From: Maratus speciosus
Taxonomy: Eukaryota; Arthropoda; Arachnida; Araneae; Salticidae
NCBI GenBank assembly: GCA_963932465.1
Contig: OZ010796.1
Span: forward strand, 76,590,974-76,654,973
Direction of reading: 5' to 3'
Length of the DNA: 64,000 nt
Of the stretch, positions 54,806 to 64,000 are shown in pieces. Positions within the stretch are counted from its first letter, which is position 1. Each line of letters opens with the position of its first letter. A model generated the notes under the pieces. The model worked only from the letters and a program-made list of their open reading frames with translations, ran no database searches and had not been told where the DNA came from. The translations under genes were made by a program, and so were the position numbers.

Positions 54806-55379
54806 AAATTCTAATGCTAATAAACTCCTAAAAATTAAAATGATTGCTATCTTGAAAATATTTTGACATTTGAAAGAATAACACATGAAATTTCTCCTCA
54901 CTTTTTGCTAACTCTGAACATTCTAAACGACAATGGAGGGTACCGATTGTAATAATAATGAAAAATTAGCAGCAGAAAAAAAAATCTGTTTATTTGGAGG
55001 CATGAGATTGCAAAAAGATAGAAAAAAAAAAGAAGAAAAGCATTTGAAATGGGAAGAATGAGATATTATTTAAAATAGTGCATGTATAAGATAATTAAGA
55101 GGGATATTTTATTCTCAATAAAATTGTCAATATTTCTGTTTAAATCTTACTTTATTTGGGGTGAGAGACAATCAAATAAATAATTCATGCAAATACTATA
55201 AACAATTGCGAAATGAAAGTTTCCATTTTAAGTTCATTATTCTGATGCAATGTTTTATAGAGCAATCTTAGCTAGTTCTTGAATTCAAATTTTAACATGC
55301 TTTCACTAAAAATATCAGTTAATAAACATGGGAAGCTAATGTTTAACCTGTCACTCAGCTGCAAAAAAAAAAAAAATCC
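54806..55379. other. AT-rich spacer between two minisatellites
   Basis: No gene. An A-rich patch at 54975-55045. It may be the interior of an element whose ends are the flanking minisatellites. Confidence 0.35.
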
Positions 55380-55832
55380 TGTGAAAACAATGTCGCAACA
55401 AATTTTCTACGATTCTTTGACGAAATTAGAGTTTTTCGATATCTTTTGACAAAATTTGCACTTTTTCTGCGATCCCTTACGAAATGCGCATTTTTTGAGC
55501 GATCCTTAGACGAAATTCGCTTTTTTTCGTGATCCTTTCACGAAATTCACATTTTATTCGCGATCTTTAGAAAGAATTCACGTTTTCGTGATCTTTTGAC
55601 GAAATTCGCATTTTTCCGCGATCCTTTGACAGAATTTACCCGCGATCTTTTGACGAATTTCGCGGTTTTTCCTAGTCTTTTTCCCGCGGTCCTTTGACGA
55701 AATTCGCGTTTATTTTGCGATTCTTTGACGAAATTTCCTTTTTTTCCGCGATACTTTGACGAAATTCGCTTTTTTTCTGGAGATCCTTTGACAGAATGCG
55801 CATTTTTTCTGAGCTCCTTTAACAGAATCGAG
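55380..55832. repeat. Minisatellite, ~36-bp unit, about 12 copies
   Basis: A repeated unit of the form cgcgatcctttgacgaaatt then cgca/cgct and a T-run. Units vary from about 30 to 45 bp and carry point changes (gatcttttgacgaa, gatactttgacgaa, gatcctttgacagaa). Both orientations were checked and all units point the same way. No open frame spans it. Confidence 0.88.
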
Positions 55833-57178
55833 AATAAATTGTCGATTTAAAATGAATTTGGTAATTTTGTTTAATAGTTAAAAATTAACAATTAAAACTT
55901 TATGATGGAAAGCCGTTAAATTTCTATATAAGGAAGTATAGTATCTTTTTATCTTTATCACCAAATTTTAAAGATATTTTGTAGATAATCGATGATTCAG
56001 CATGTTCATAGGAATATAATACAAGTTTATAAGCATCATAAGTTTTTACCACATTTTTGGCTTTTATAAATCTATCCGGATTTAGTATAGTATAGTATAG
56101 TATAATGTTGTCTAGTAATGTTACTTATGCTTGTAGTATTTTCAAATTTATTTAACTGCTCTGAACACTATTTCTTCTATTTCTTCCGGTGAATGATTTC
56201 ATCTCGCGGTTTTTTTAATGTAATAAAGACAATAATTAGTTTTATAAAGAAAATGTATTTTCTTCAATAGGCTTGGCGAAAAACTTTATTCCTCTTTTAA
56301 GAAAAATCAGTTTCAGTTCTAACAGTTTAGATTTTTGCGAGTTTTCTTTATACTTTGTACTGTAGCACCTCTTAATGTTACATTTTTTTCCCAAACACCA
56401 ACAGAGTGTGCATATCAAATATATCAGTTTTTCTTTTAATATAATGGTATACCTTTTAAAAAAATCTGCGATGTTCAACTTCAGTTAATCATATTTATTC
56501 ATACTGGTAGAGAACTTTAACTTCTTTTATATATAAACTAGAAGGTAGCCCGTCAGAATGACGTGTTTGCATTTTCAAAAGAATGATATAGCACTGCATT
56601 ATAAAAAGAATTATGAAGTAATAAATTTTATCTTATCTGACTAATAAAATAAGGTAGGAATAAAAAAGTTACAAAAACAGCCCATTTATAATTGAAACTT
56701 AATTTGCAAGAAAGAACTTCACTCACAAAATTTAAAGAACTACTTCACAAAAAACATGCAAATTAGAATTAATAATGCTATTTTAAAATATATTGTCAAT
56801 TAACTTTCGTCTTCGTTCATTGCTTTAAAAAAATCAATAACCTTCAATTTCTTATAAATCATAATAATAATAATACAAAAAATTAAATAAGAGTCCTTCA
56901 CGGATTAATTGCCGATAGCTGACGCCAAAATAATAATTATATAACTTACATTTTAAAAAGTTTAACTCCGATTAAATCCTCATTTTTTTTAAAAACATGC
57001 ATAAAGAAACCTAATAAATTTTGATCATTAAAAATGATCCTTTATCACTTAAGTGAAGTGTAACTATTAATTGCATTAACAGATTTTTTTTTTCTCAAAT
57101 TCTTTTATTAAATTACAAATTTATTTTCCCTACAAAATACAAAAATGCAAAATTTTATTTCCATTGTTATATATATTT
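55833..57178. other. AT-rich spacer, no gene seen
   Basis: A TATAG microsatellite at 56086-56103. At 56529 the phrase 'actagaaggtagcccgtcag' resembles the start of the repeat at 35574. No coding sequence supported. Confidence 0.4.
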
Positions 57179-57562
57179 CTGTACCTTGGAACGAAAAGGG
57201 CTAATGTCCAAAATTGAGAAATTTGAGTTAAATGCACGAATGAATTCAGGATGCGATATAAAGTAATTGTTAAAAGGGCCAAAGTCCTCCCAATATTAGA
57301 TCATTGAAAACAAAATATTTTGTCGAGGCCAATGTTACTTACTGTTAATGTAAAAATCGCCAATTTAAAATGTAAAAAAAAAAAAAACTAAATTAATGTA
57401 AAATTAGATTGTAGTGAGAAAAACATTACTGAATTTAAAGGTACAACTTTGAAAAATAATGGTACAGAAATCGTAGCAAGATTCTTAACTTCCTCAAACT
57501 TAAATTGGGTTTCCTGCCATTTGAGGAAAATGGACATTGGCCCTTTTTGTTCCAAAGTACAG
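57179..57562. mobile_element. TIR MITE, ~384 bp
   Basis: The left end CTGTACCTTGGAACGAAAAG and the right end, inverted, CTGTACTTTGGAACAAAAAG, continuing as GGGCTAATGTCC versus GGGCCAATGTCC, make a TIR of about 32 bp with three mismatches. Both sides lie in TA-rich sequence (atatat). Subterminal 'gggccaaagtcc' and 'ggccaatgttac' suggest repeated internal motifs. Non-coding. Superfamily unassigned, possibly TA-targeting. Confidence 0.75.
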
Positions 57563-58110
57563 GTATATATATATATATATTCTACACGGCATTAAGTATC
57601 CCTGATAGTCTAATTATATTTTATAAGAAATACTATTCATTTTTTCCCCCAATGTCTTCAGAGTTCAAAGAATTTCAAAAGAAACTTCTTTTTTATTTTA
57701 ACTACGATAGATGGCGCCAACAAAGCTCAAATTTCACAATGAATGCGATACAAATGAATGTTTACTTGTGGAGGGAGAGGGCCAAACTAATTTCAACTGA
57801 AGTTATCTCAGAATATGTACATAATTAAATGCAAGTCATCTCTCAAATGTTAATTTATTTTTGAATAATCTTTCTAAAAATGTAACTTTTATGAAGTTTA
57901 ATTCGAAAAAATAATTTTCAATAAAAATGGACGAATGGAATACGATAAAGCGAAGTGGAATCCGGATGAGTTCAACCCCGGAAGCGTTATACACTTTGTG
58001 TCATTATATATATAATTCTAGAATGTATGCGAGTATGTCAATAAAACGTGTGTATATCAATAAAAAATGAGAGAAAGTTTACGCAGGTATTATTTATGAA
58101 ATGAATATAA
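57563..58110. other. Spacer, no gene supported
   Basis: Positions 57660-57830 carry an open stretch with 'gatagatggcgccaaca', of better codon-like composition, but no domain is recognisable. Confidence 0.35.
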
Positions 58111-60555
58111 TATAGGTGTAAATTAGCGGTCGCCACTCGCCACGTGGCGATTAAAATTGTAAAAGTGGCGATTAAAAAATCGGCCATCGATCGCCACTAT
58201 AGTCGCCACTCGCCAAGTGCCGATTAAAAAATCTATTATCGATCGCCAACTGAAATACAACTTTTTTCATGAAAATATGCATCTACTTTGATTACATCTA
58301 ATTAGCAAACTGGTTAATTTTTTTTCCTGCCGGATGCAAGCAGATTTCAATGATTTAGCTGTATTTTCAATATTTCATTTTTTCGCCAAGTGCTCGCTCT
58401 TCAGTTGGATTATTTTTTTTTTTACAGTTTTATTTTGCAAAATATATTCATCAGCTTTGATTCTACATGCGTTTCAAATAATTTACTCGTTTTCTTTCAC
58501 TTTTAAAATGCAAGTGCATTTTAACCCTTTCGGGTTTGGAGTACTATTAATAGTACATGTCTTTTCATCGAGTATTGTTTTGTCTTAACAATTACTTTTG
58601 CTACTATCTACATATAGTAATGATAGTATATGGCTATGCCTTTCTTATTATGATTTCATTTATGTTTGGGCATTTAGTAATAACAATAAAAGTTTGTTTA
58701 ATTCTCTTTGTACCGTTGGCGATTCCTTTATTTTATAAATATATATCACTCTTTAAATTTAAAATAGCATAGGTTACTTTTCTGAACGAATCATGTGTGA
58801 TAAAACGCAAAAAACATTAGAAAGTTGTAAGATCTGTTAAACCCTATTGTAATATGATATTTTCCAAACGTCTCCAAAAACTCTTCCTTAACCTATTATC
58901 ATATAAATATGAATTAAATAGTACACAAAATAAGTACATTCGTTAGAATTTAGAATTCAGACAATGAGATAATCTTTAAACTTCAGTAAATCTATCCGGA
59001 TAACTACGATTAGCATTATTAAAATCAAAGTAATTTTATTCTCAAAACTGAAAAAAAGAATCCGACACGAAAAGGTTAAGGACATTGCAATATCTTCAAT
59101 ATGTTAGATCAGTTAGATTATTTTTCTTCAAGAGATACTGTTTAATCCTGCAAAATACAGTCGCCAGCTTAGACTTCAACTGTATGTAATGTGTGTAGCA
59201 TGTTAATAACACATTTATTAAATAAAATCAAAATGTTTTATTTGATTTTCTTTTTTTAATTGAATACACCTAGCTGTTGGAATTAGTTATTTTTCATATA
59301 AAGAAAGTCAAATGAATTTGATAGATAATGGTGTTTATGAACATATATACAAATTATCTAAAAATAAATTCTAAAAAGAATTAATATGATAACAGATTTT
59401 GTGGTTTTAAAGTGATTTTCTTGAATTTCGACTGCTTCCCTATTCTTATTGTGAATAGTTGGCTGGTATAAAACTCTGATTTATAGAAAAATATGTAGGG
59501 GAGAGGGGGGCACATGTGAACAGTGCATATTTCACTCAGTTAATTTGAAATAAAAATATTCAAAAAATTACCAATAGATGGTAGTAACCTCTTTTAACTG
59601 AATTTTCAGAACAATAAGCCATTTTGATTTCTGGTAGTTCTAATTTGTTTTAGAAGGTGTGAAGTTATTGAAAGTCTTCGGAGTTATTGAAGTAAAAATT
59701 CATTCAAGACATTTTTTAAAGTAGAATATAAGCATTGCATTCTATAGTGGCATTAATTAGGTAAGTCTAGAAAAAGTTTTGTTTCCTTATTTCAATTAAA
59801 AAAATATATTTTTTATAAGTTAGGCTGAAGTTGGTAGATGGGGCAGATGTGAACAGTTCACAAGTGTACTTTTTTAAGTCTGTGAATGCAATTTTTTTTA
59901 GTTTAAATTTTAATTACCCTTGTCAAACATTGAGCTATAAATTCAAAGTTTTTAGGATTGCTTCACAATTTTAATTTACTGGAAGTTAGATAACAATTAA
60001 AAGTGACTCAAAAGGAGTAGGTATATTAGTGTACAATTTTATGAATAATTTCTTGTATCTATGTTGAAACATTTATTAATTAATTCACACAACTAGAAAG
60101 AGGGCATCTAATTAGTTTTATCACAGTTTTTATTCACAAAAAATTATTTTTGTCTTATTTGTGCATGTGTTCACATGTGCCCCAGGTATGTTCACAACTA
60201 CCCCTCCACCGGGGCACATGTGAACAAATTTACACAAATTTTAGAATGATGATATAAGTTAGAAATTCTTGATAAATGCATCCAAAAGTTTCACCAAAAG
60301 AACAAACAAATTATAAATAACCATATAAATCAATTTTTGGTTCAATAGCTCATAACAATTTCGAGAAATAGTCAAAAATGTAAAAATTGTTCATATGTGC
60401 CCCCCTCTCCCCTATATATACAACGATTATAGTTTATATAGATGTCAAGAAAGTTTGAAACATTATAGTGGCCACTAACTTTAAAAAGTGGCCACTAATG
60501 AAACTGAGTCTACCGGCCACTGGCTACTAACTGAATTTCCCAGTTTTCACCTATA
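58111..60555. mobile_element. TIR element with TATAGGTG ends, 2.4 kb, containing another element
   Basis: The left end TATAGGTGTAAATTAGCGG and the right end, inverted, CTATAGGTGAAAACTGGG share TATAGGTG and a weaker continuation. The left subterminal has repeated tcgccactcgcc/gtggcgattaaaa motifs (58130-58250). The right has repeated gtggccactaa motifs (60470-60530), a related but different unit. The middle is AT-rich. An independent TIR element is nested at 59496-60414. Pairing of these ends is inference, as the nested insertion and divergence make the match weak. Confidence 0.5.
59496..60414. mobile_element. TIR element with GGGGCACATGTGAACA ends, 0.9 kb
   Basis: Left TAGGGGAGAGGGGGGCACAT then gtgaaca. 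Right, inverted, TAGGGGAGAGGGGGGCACAT then atgaaca. The first 20 bp are a perfect inverted match. ta-rich flanks suggest a TA target. The interior repeats gatgtgaacagttcac (about 59845) and a strong internal inverted pair 'gttcacatgtgcccc' / 'ggggcacatgtgaac' (about 60168-60238). No transposase. Confidence 0.85.
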
Positions 60556-61461
60556 GAATATAATTAAATAACTTAAATTCAAAACCCATATGTTCGAGAA
60601 ATGCCTAAGTGAAGAACCTGGGCGACATATTCGGGTTTTGTGTGTCAAGCACAAAACTGATAATTTGTGTCACTTTGAAACGATTAATTTAAACGCTATT
60701 TAATTTTAGTTTTCGATTAAAAAAACTGTAATTTCTTAATTACCCTCGAATTTTATTAATTTTACATTTTCTTAGGATTTAATAAATACAGCATACTATT
60801 TTATAATGTGATGTAAAATCGAAGAAGGTGTTAAAAAAAAGTACTAGTTTCAATATAAAACCCATAAACAATATAACTGAAATAGTAAAAATTTTACGAA
60901 TCATTAAATTTTCACGCCGATGATCTTACTCTTTGCTACGTTCCGATCGGGTACTTTGTATCCGCAATTTCTTGGAATTAAAATTAAAAATTTAGTTAAA
61001 TCTGTCTGCCTACATCAGTGTTGCCAGATAAGCGGATTTTTTAAAATTCAGAATGCTGCCATATACTGAAGAGAAATGTTCTCAGGAAGGAATATTTCTC
61101 TAATATTCTCAAGAACAGAAAATGAGTTTTAACGGCAAAATAAATAAGACTAATATTACAATTCAAAAATAGTGGTAGCATTCTGAATTAAAAGAAAAAA
61201 AAGTTTGCCTAATTGATACATATGTTTTCGATGATTGCCATCTTTAAGATTAAGACCACCAAGTGTTCGTGCAAAGCGTATTTTCCTCATGCGTGTTCGA
61301 ACAGCTAAATTAAATTAAAGTAAAACGATGCAAAGGCTTAGCGGACCACAGAAAAATAGTCGGCGGGCCACGTGTTTGGCATACGTGTACTAAAGACTCA
61401 GCGATGAATGAGGTATTTTTCGAAATGTTCTGGAAGCTGTTTTTGAAGTAGCATACTTATA
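60556..61461. other. Spacer, no gene seen
   Basis: AT-rich. 61335-61400 has 'gcggaccacagaaaaatag' and 'cggcgggccacgtgtttggc', a phrase typical of hAT transposon ends. No coding sequence. Confidence 0.4.
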
Positions 61462-62040
61462 CAGGGTGTCTCAGAAGTAATGGGACAAACTTTAAGGGGA
61501 GGTAGGGGACATCACAAGGATTCAGATTTGTATAGCAACCCAGGGTCAGAAACGCTTTCCTGGCGCGGTAGTGACTACACAAAACACAAGAAAGACAGGA
61601 TACGAATAAGAGGAGAAAACGTGTTTATTATCCTTAGTACATCAAAAAACTAAGAAGAAAGAACATTAAAGGGACAACGATCGTCATCAAAGTAGGTGTT
61701 CGAAATTACGACCCCGGACCGTGATGCATGGAAGCGCATCTCCGGCGTATGGAAAATCTAATGTTCTCGAAAATACTGGGAATGCCCCGGACTTCCCCAG
61801 CAGCTGCCACGATGCGTGCAACAAGTTCCTCAACACTTTCCAGCATTGTTCCGGCATTTTTGCAGAACTAAGAATAAACAAGTTTTTTCTCCCCGTTCGT
61901 GACATTTCTTTCTTGTGTTTTGTGTCGTCACTACCGCGACAGGAAAGCGTTTCCGACCCTGGGTTGCTGTGCAAATCTGAATCCTTGTGATGTCTCCTAC
62001 CTCCTCTTAAACTTTGTCCCATTACTTCTGAAACACCCTG
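61462..62040. mobile_element. Non-autonomous Tc1/mariner-IS630-type element with 134-bp TIRs
   Basis: Left CAGGGTGTCTCAGAAGTAAT, right, inverted, CAGGGTGTTTCAGAAGTAAT, each flanked by ta. The match extends 134 bp (61462-61595 and 61907-62040) with few mismatches. This is far longer than the other TIRs in the window. The 311-bp interior encodes, on the minus strand, the end of a transposase-like frame (see 61687). The TA target and transposase tail fit a Tc1/mariner/IS630-like (DDE_3) element that lost most of its gene. Confidence 0.8.
61687..61870 (-). pseudogene. Remnant of transposase C-terminus
   Basis: The minus-strand frame ends GRNFEHLL followed by TGA at 61687-61689. The ending HFEHLL is, as I know it, a common C-terminus of arthropod DDE_3-type transposases. 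Upstream residues (PEQCWKVLRNLLHA) also look like the final helix region. Only about 60 residues are plausible and the catalytic Asp/Glu residues are absent. The frame before it runs into the TIR. The assignment rests on a short match. Confidence 0.5.
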
Positions 62041-62850
62041 TATATCTTTAAAACGCGTTGTTTGATTTTAAAAATGCAGTTAATGAAAGATACATCAACA
62101 AATAATCTCAAAGATTACAGTGAGAAAGCCTCGCACGCATCTACTTTTTTCATTGATAACTCTAATAGACTTTTTACATTTTTTACACTTATACATTATT
62201 TTTTAGAATGTCCATTAACAATACTAAAAACTTTATTTACATAAAAGCACCAATAATGCGTTCAAATAATAAAGTTTTGAAATGAAAGCGATATTTTCAT
62301 ATTCGTCTCACGCAGGATTTAACAGCCGAGGAAATCGCCAGAGATAGCTATTTATATTCTATTCATATTACATTCTGCGATAGTCAAAAGTTCTGATCTC
62401 CACTCCACCGAATTTCCACAATTTGATTCCTTTATCGAAAAATGAATACAATTGTTTGTTTACAGATAACTATGCAATAATTATTCTTTCAGGTATGATA
62501 TTTTTATGTTTAAAAATATGGTCAGAAAGTTTCGCATTTTTGAGCGGGTAAAATATTTTTTTAGAAACATGTTTAAATTTTTTAAAAAGCAGGAATTTAA
62601 AACCAACCTTATCAAAGGCTGATTTTAAATTCCTGCTGTTTTTCAGATGCAATTATATCAGATGATGTACATACAAAAACTGATTTTTCTTAGATTCCTT
62701 GCGATTTTGTATTAGTAGGTTTTGCTGTACAAGTTAAATGCAATCAAAATTTTTATATTTTTTGAATAATTAAAATCAACATTCAAAAATCAGATAATTG
62801 TCAAATTTGAAAGATAAAAAAATTAAATTTTCACCTTTTAAATGTGTTAA
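62041..62850. other. AT-rich spacer with a 15-bp hairpin
   Basis: No gene. At 62588-62602 and 62623-62637 a perfect inverted repeat agcaggaatttaaaa with a 20-base loop. Sequence just before 62851 ('cttttaaatgtgttaaaatc') faintly resembles further polymerase sequence out of frame, so the polymerase may extend a little upstream in damaged form. Confidence 0.45.
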
Positions 62851-64000
62851 AATCTCGCAGACATCTTTCAAAACTTCAGAAAACTATGCTTACGTTACTA
62901 CAAAATAGATCCCACACACATGTTCACATCTCCAGGACTCTCATGGCAAGCCTGTTTAAGAATGACTCGAATACAATTGGAGCTTCTTACAGATATTGAT
63001 ATGCTCTTGTTTTTGGAGAAGGGAGTAAGAGGGGGTGTGAGTGTTATTACCAAGCGGTATGCTAAAGCAAACAACCCTGATACCCCTGATTACGATAAAA
63101 AATGCAAAACAAGCCATATCATGTACTGGGATGCTAATAACTTGTATGGGTGGGCTATGTCCCAGTTCTTACCTGTAGGGGAGTTTCACTGGATCGAGCC
63201 ATCTGAAATAGATATAAACACCATCCTCTCCCACCCTGATAATGCTGATTATGGTTATGTCCTGGAGGTGGACTTACATTATCCTGCCAAACTTCACCAT
63301 CTCCATAACGAATACCCATTAGCACCAGAAAACCTCCACATCACTGAAGACATGTTATCTCCCTACGCAAAATCACTATTAAATAAGAAACCCTACAAAG
63401 GAAGTTCCAAACTCTCACCTAATTTAAAAGACAAGAAACATTATATCATCCACTACAGAAATTTGAAACTCTACCTCCAACTTGGTCTCAAACTCATTCA
63501 CATCCACAAAGTTATAAAATTCAGACAATCACCTTGGTTAAAACCCTACATAGAATTCAACACTGATAAGAGGAAGCAGGCTACCAGCGCTTTCGAGAAA
63601 GACTTCAAGTTATTGAACAACTCAGTTTTCGGTAAAACAATGGAAAATCTCCGATTAAGACGAAATATTGAGTTGTGTAACAGCGAGAAGAGGTCAGAAA
63701 AACTTTTTGCGTCTCCAGCATTCACCAGTTTTAAAATCTTCAATAAAGGACTGGTAGCTGTCGAACGAGTCAAAACTACATTGACTATGAATCGGCCAAT
63801 CTATGTAGGGCTCGCAATTTTAGATCTCTCCAAACTACATATGTTCCACTACAGCATAATCAAGAAACACTACCAAGATCGTGCCCAGCTGCTTTTCACA
63901 GATACCGACTCACTCACCTACCACATCCAAACTAAAAGACTATGCATACTAAAAGACATGCAAGAACATCAAGCCGAATTCGACTTCTCCAACTTACCTA
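62851..64000 (+). CDS. Type-B DNA polymerase, Polinton/Maverick-like, partial (runs off window)
   Basis: 383 codons open from just after TAA 62848-62850 to the window end. A protein-primed, DNA_pol_B_2-type polymerase that would copy the element's own DNA. Visible: LADIFQNFR at 2-10 and SPGLSW near 26-31, the part joining exonuclease and palm domains; motif A as YWDANNLYGWAM (D94); motif B K-x3-NS-x-FG (K253 to G261, LLNNSVFGK); motif C FTDTDSL with D351 and D353. All catalytic motifs are intact and there is no internal stop. The exonuclease domain is missing upstream, so the left side is truncated, or separated by an intron (an acceptor-like 'aatctcgcag' precedes ACATC at 62860), or decayed. 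The start is therefore not known (ATG at 62920 is possible but inside the domain). This polymerase class is typical of Polintons/Mavericks and adintovirus-like integrated elements. Other capsid or integrase genes would lie beyond 64000. Confidence 0.88.

Noticed and set aside
55380..55832. ~36-bp repeats as a CRISPR array
   Set aside because: Units are contiguous and diverged with no spacers; no cas genes; eukaryotic context.
57505..57828. 107-codon plus-strand frame
   Set aside because: Its first part is the right arm of a MITE and a TA microsatellite; only the last ~60 codons have mixed composition and show no motif.
58334..58772. Hydrophobic short frames suggesting membrane proteins
   Set aside because: Phenylalanine/isoleucine-rich translation is the expected product of T-rich DNA inside a TIR element; no conserved residues.

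Overview
The window is an AT-rich, repeat-saturated stretch of an animal nuclear genome, most likely an arthropod and plausibly an arachnid. The basis is a BEL/Pao retrotransposon, very many short terminal-inverted-repeat (TIR) transposons (pogo/Tigger-like, hAT-like, piggyBac-like), a tRNA-derived SINE-like repeat, poly-A/T and poly-G/C runs, and no bacterial-style gene density. The arachnid assignment is inference from repeat style, not proof. I see no convincing single-copy host gene. The only sizeable coding regions are the BEL/Pao gag and pol (45380-50525) and a type-B DNA polymerase fragment that runs off the right edge (62851-64000).

Layout. 1-8090: AT-rich spacer with pogo-like fragments, one weak candidate exon (2016-2327, minus), a ~138-bp tandem array (4770-5290) and a hAT-like element (6663-7747) with a Tigger-like MITE nested in it. 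8095-9623: a ~328-bp tandem array ending in a TA microsatellite. 9638-14110: pieces of hAT-like families around a 1.8-kb pogo/Tigger-like element (10654-12442). 14392-17360: a piggyBac-like MITE, a near-palindromic MITE and a ~440-bp TIR MITE whose relatives recur through the window. 21780-29915: a ~445-bp satellite interrupted by a 4.2-kb foldback-like element (22505-26716). 31826-34840: SINE-like repeat, composite hAT repeat, ~124-bp tandem array. 35574-37992: a 2.4-kb dispersed repeat with an internal ~730-bp duplication. 38155-42202: more MITEs, including a second piggyBac-like one. 43049-51963: a three-level nest, a ~205-bp tandem array split by a TIR element, which is split by the BEL/Pao element. 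52307-62040: further TIR elements and two minisatellites, ending with a 579-bp element that keeps the last codons of a transposase. 62851-64000: the polymerase, of the class carried by Polinton/Maverick-type elements and adintoviruses.

How the parts relate. This is a transposon graveyard with some very young insertions. The two BEL/Pao LTRs are 823 bp each, show no difference that I can find by eye, and are flanked by the 5-bp duplication gtagc, so that insertion is recent. Its coding region nevertheless carries an in-frame stop in gag, a gag/pol frame change at an A7 run, and Asn at the second position of the usual reverse transcriptase Asp pair. The most notable items are the nest at 43-52 kb, the foldback element inside the satellite, the polymerase at the edge, and the sharp-ended TIR elements with target duplications. 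No CRISPR array, rRNA or intact tRNA gene was seen.
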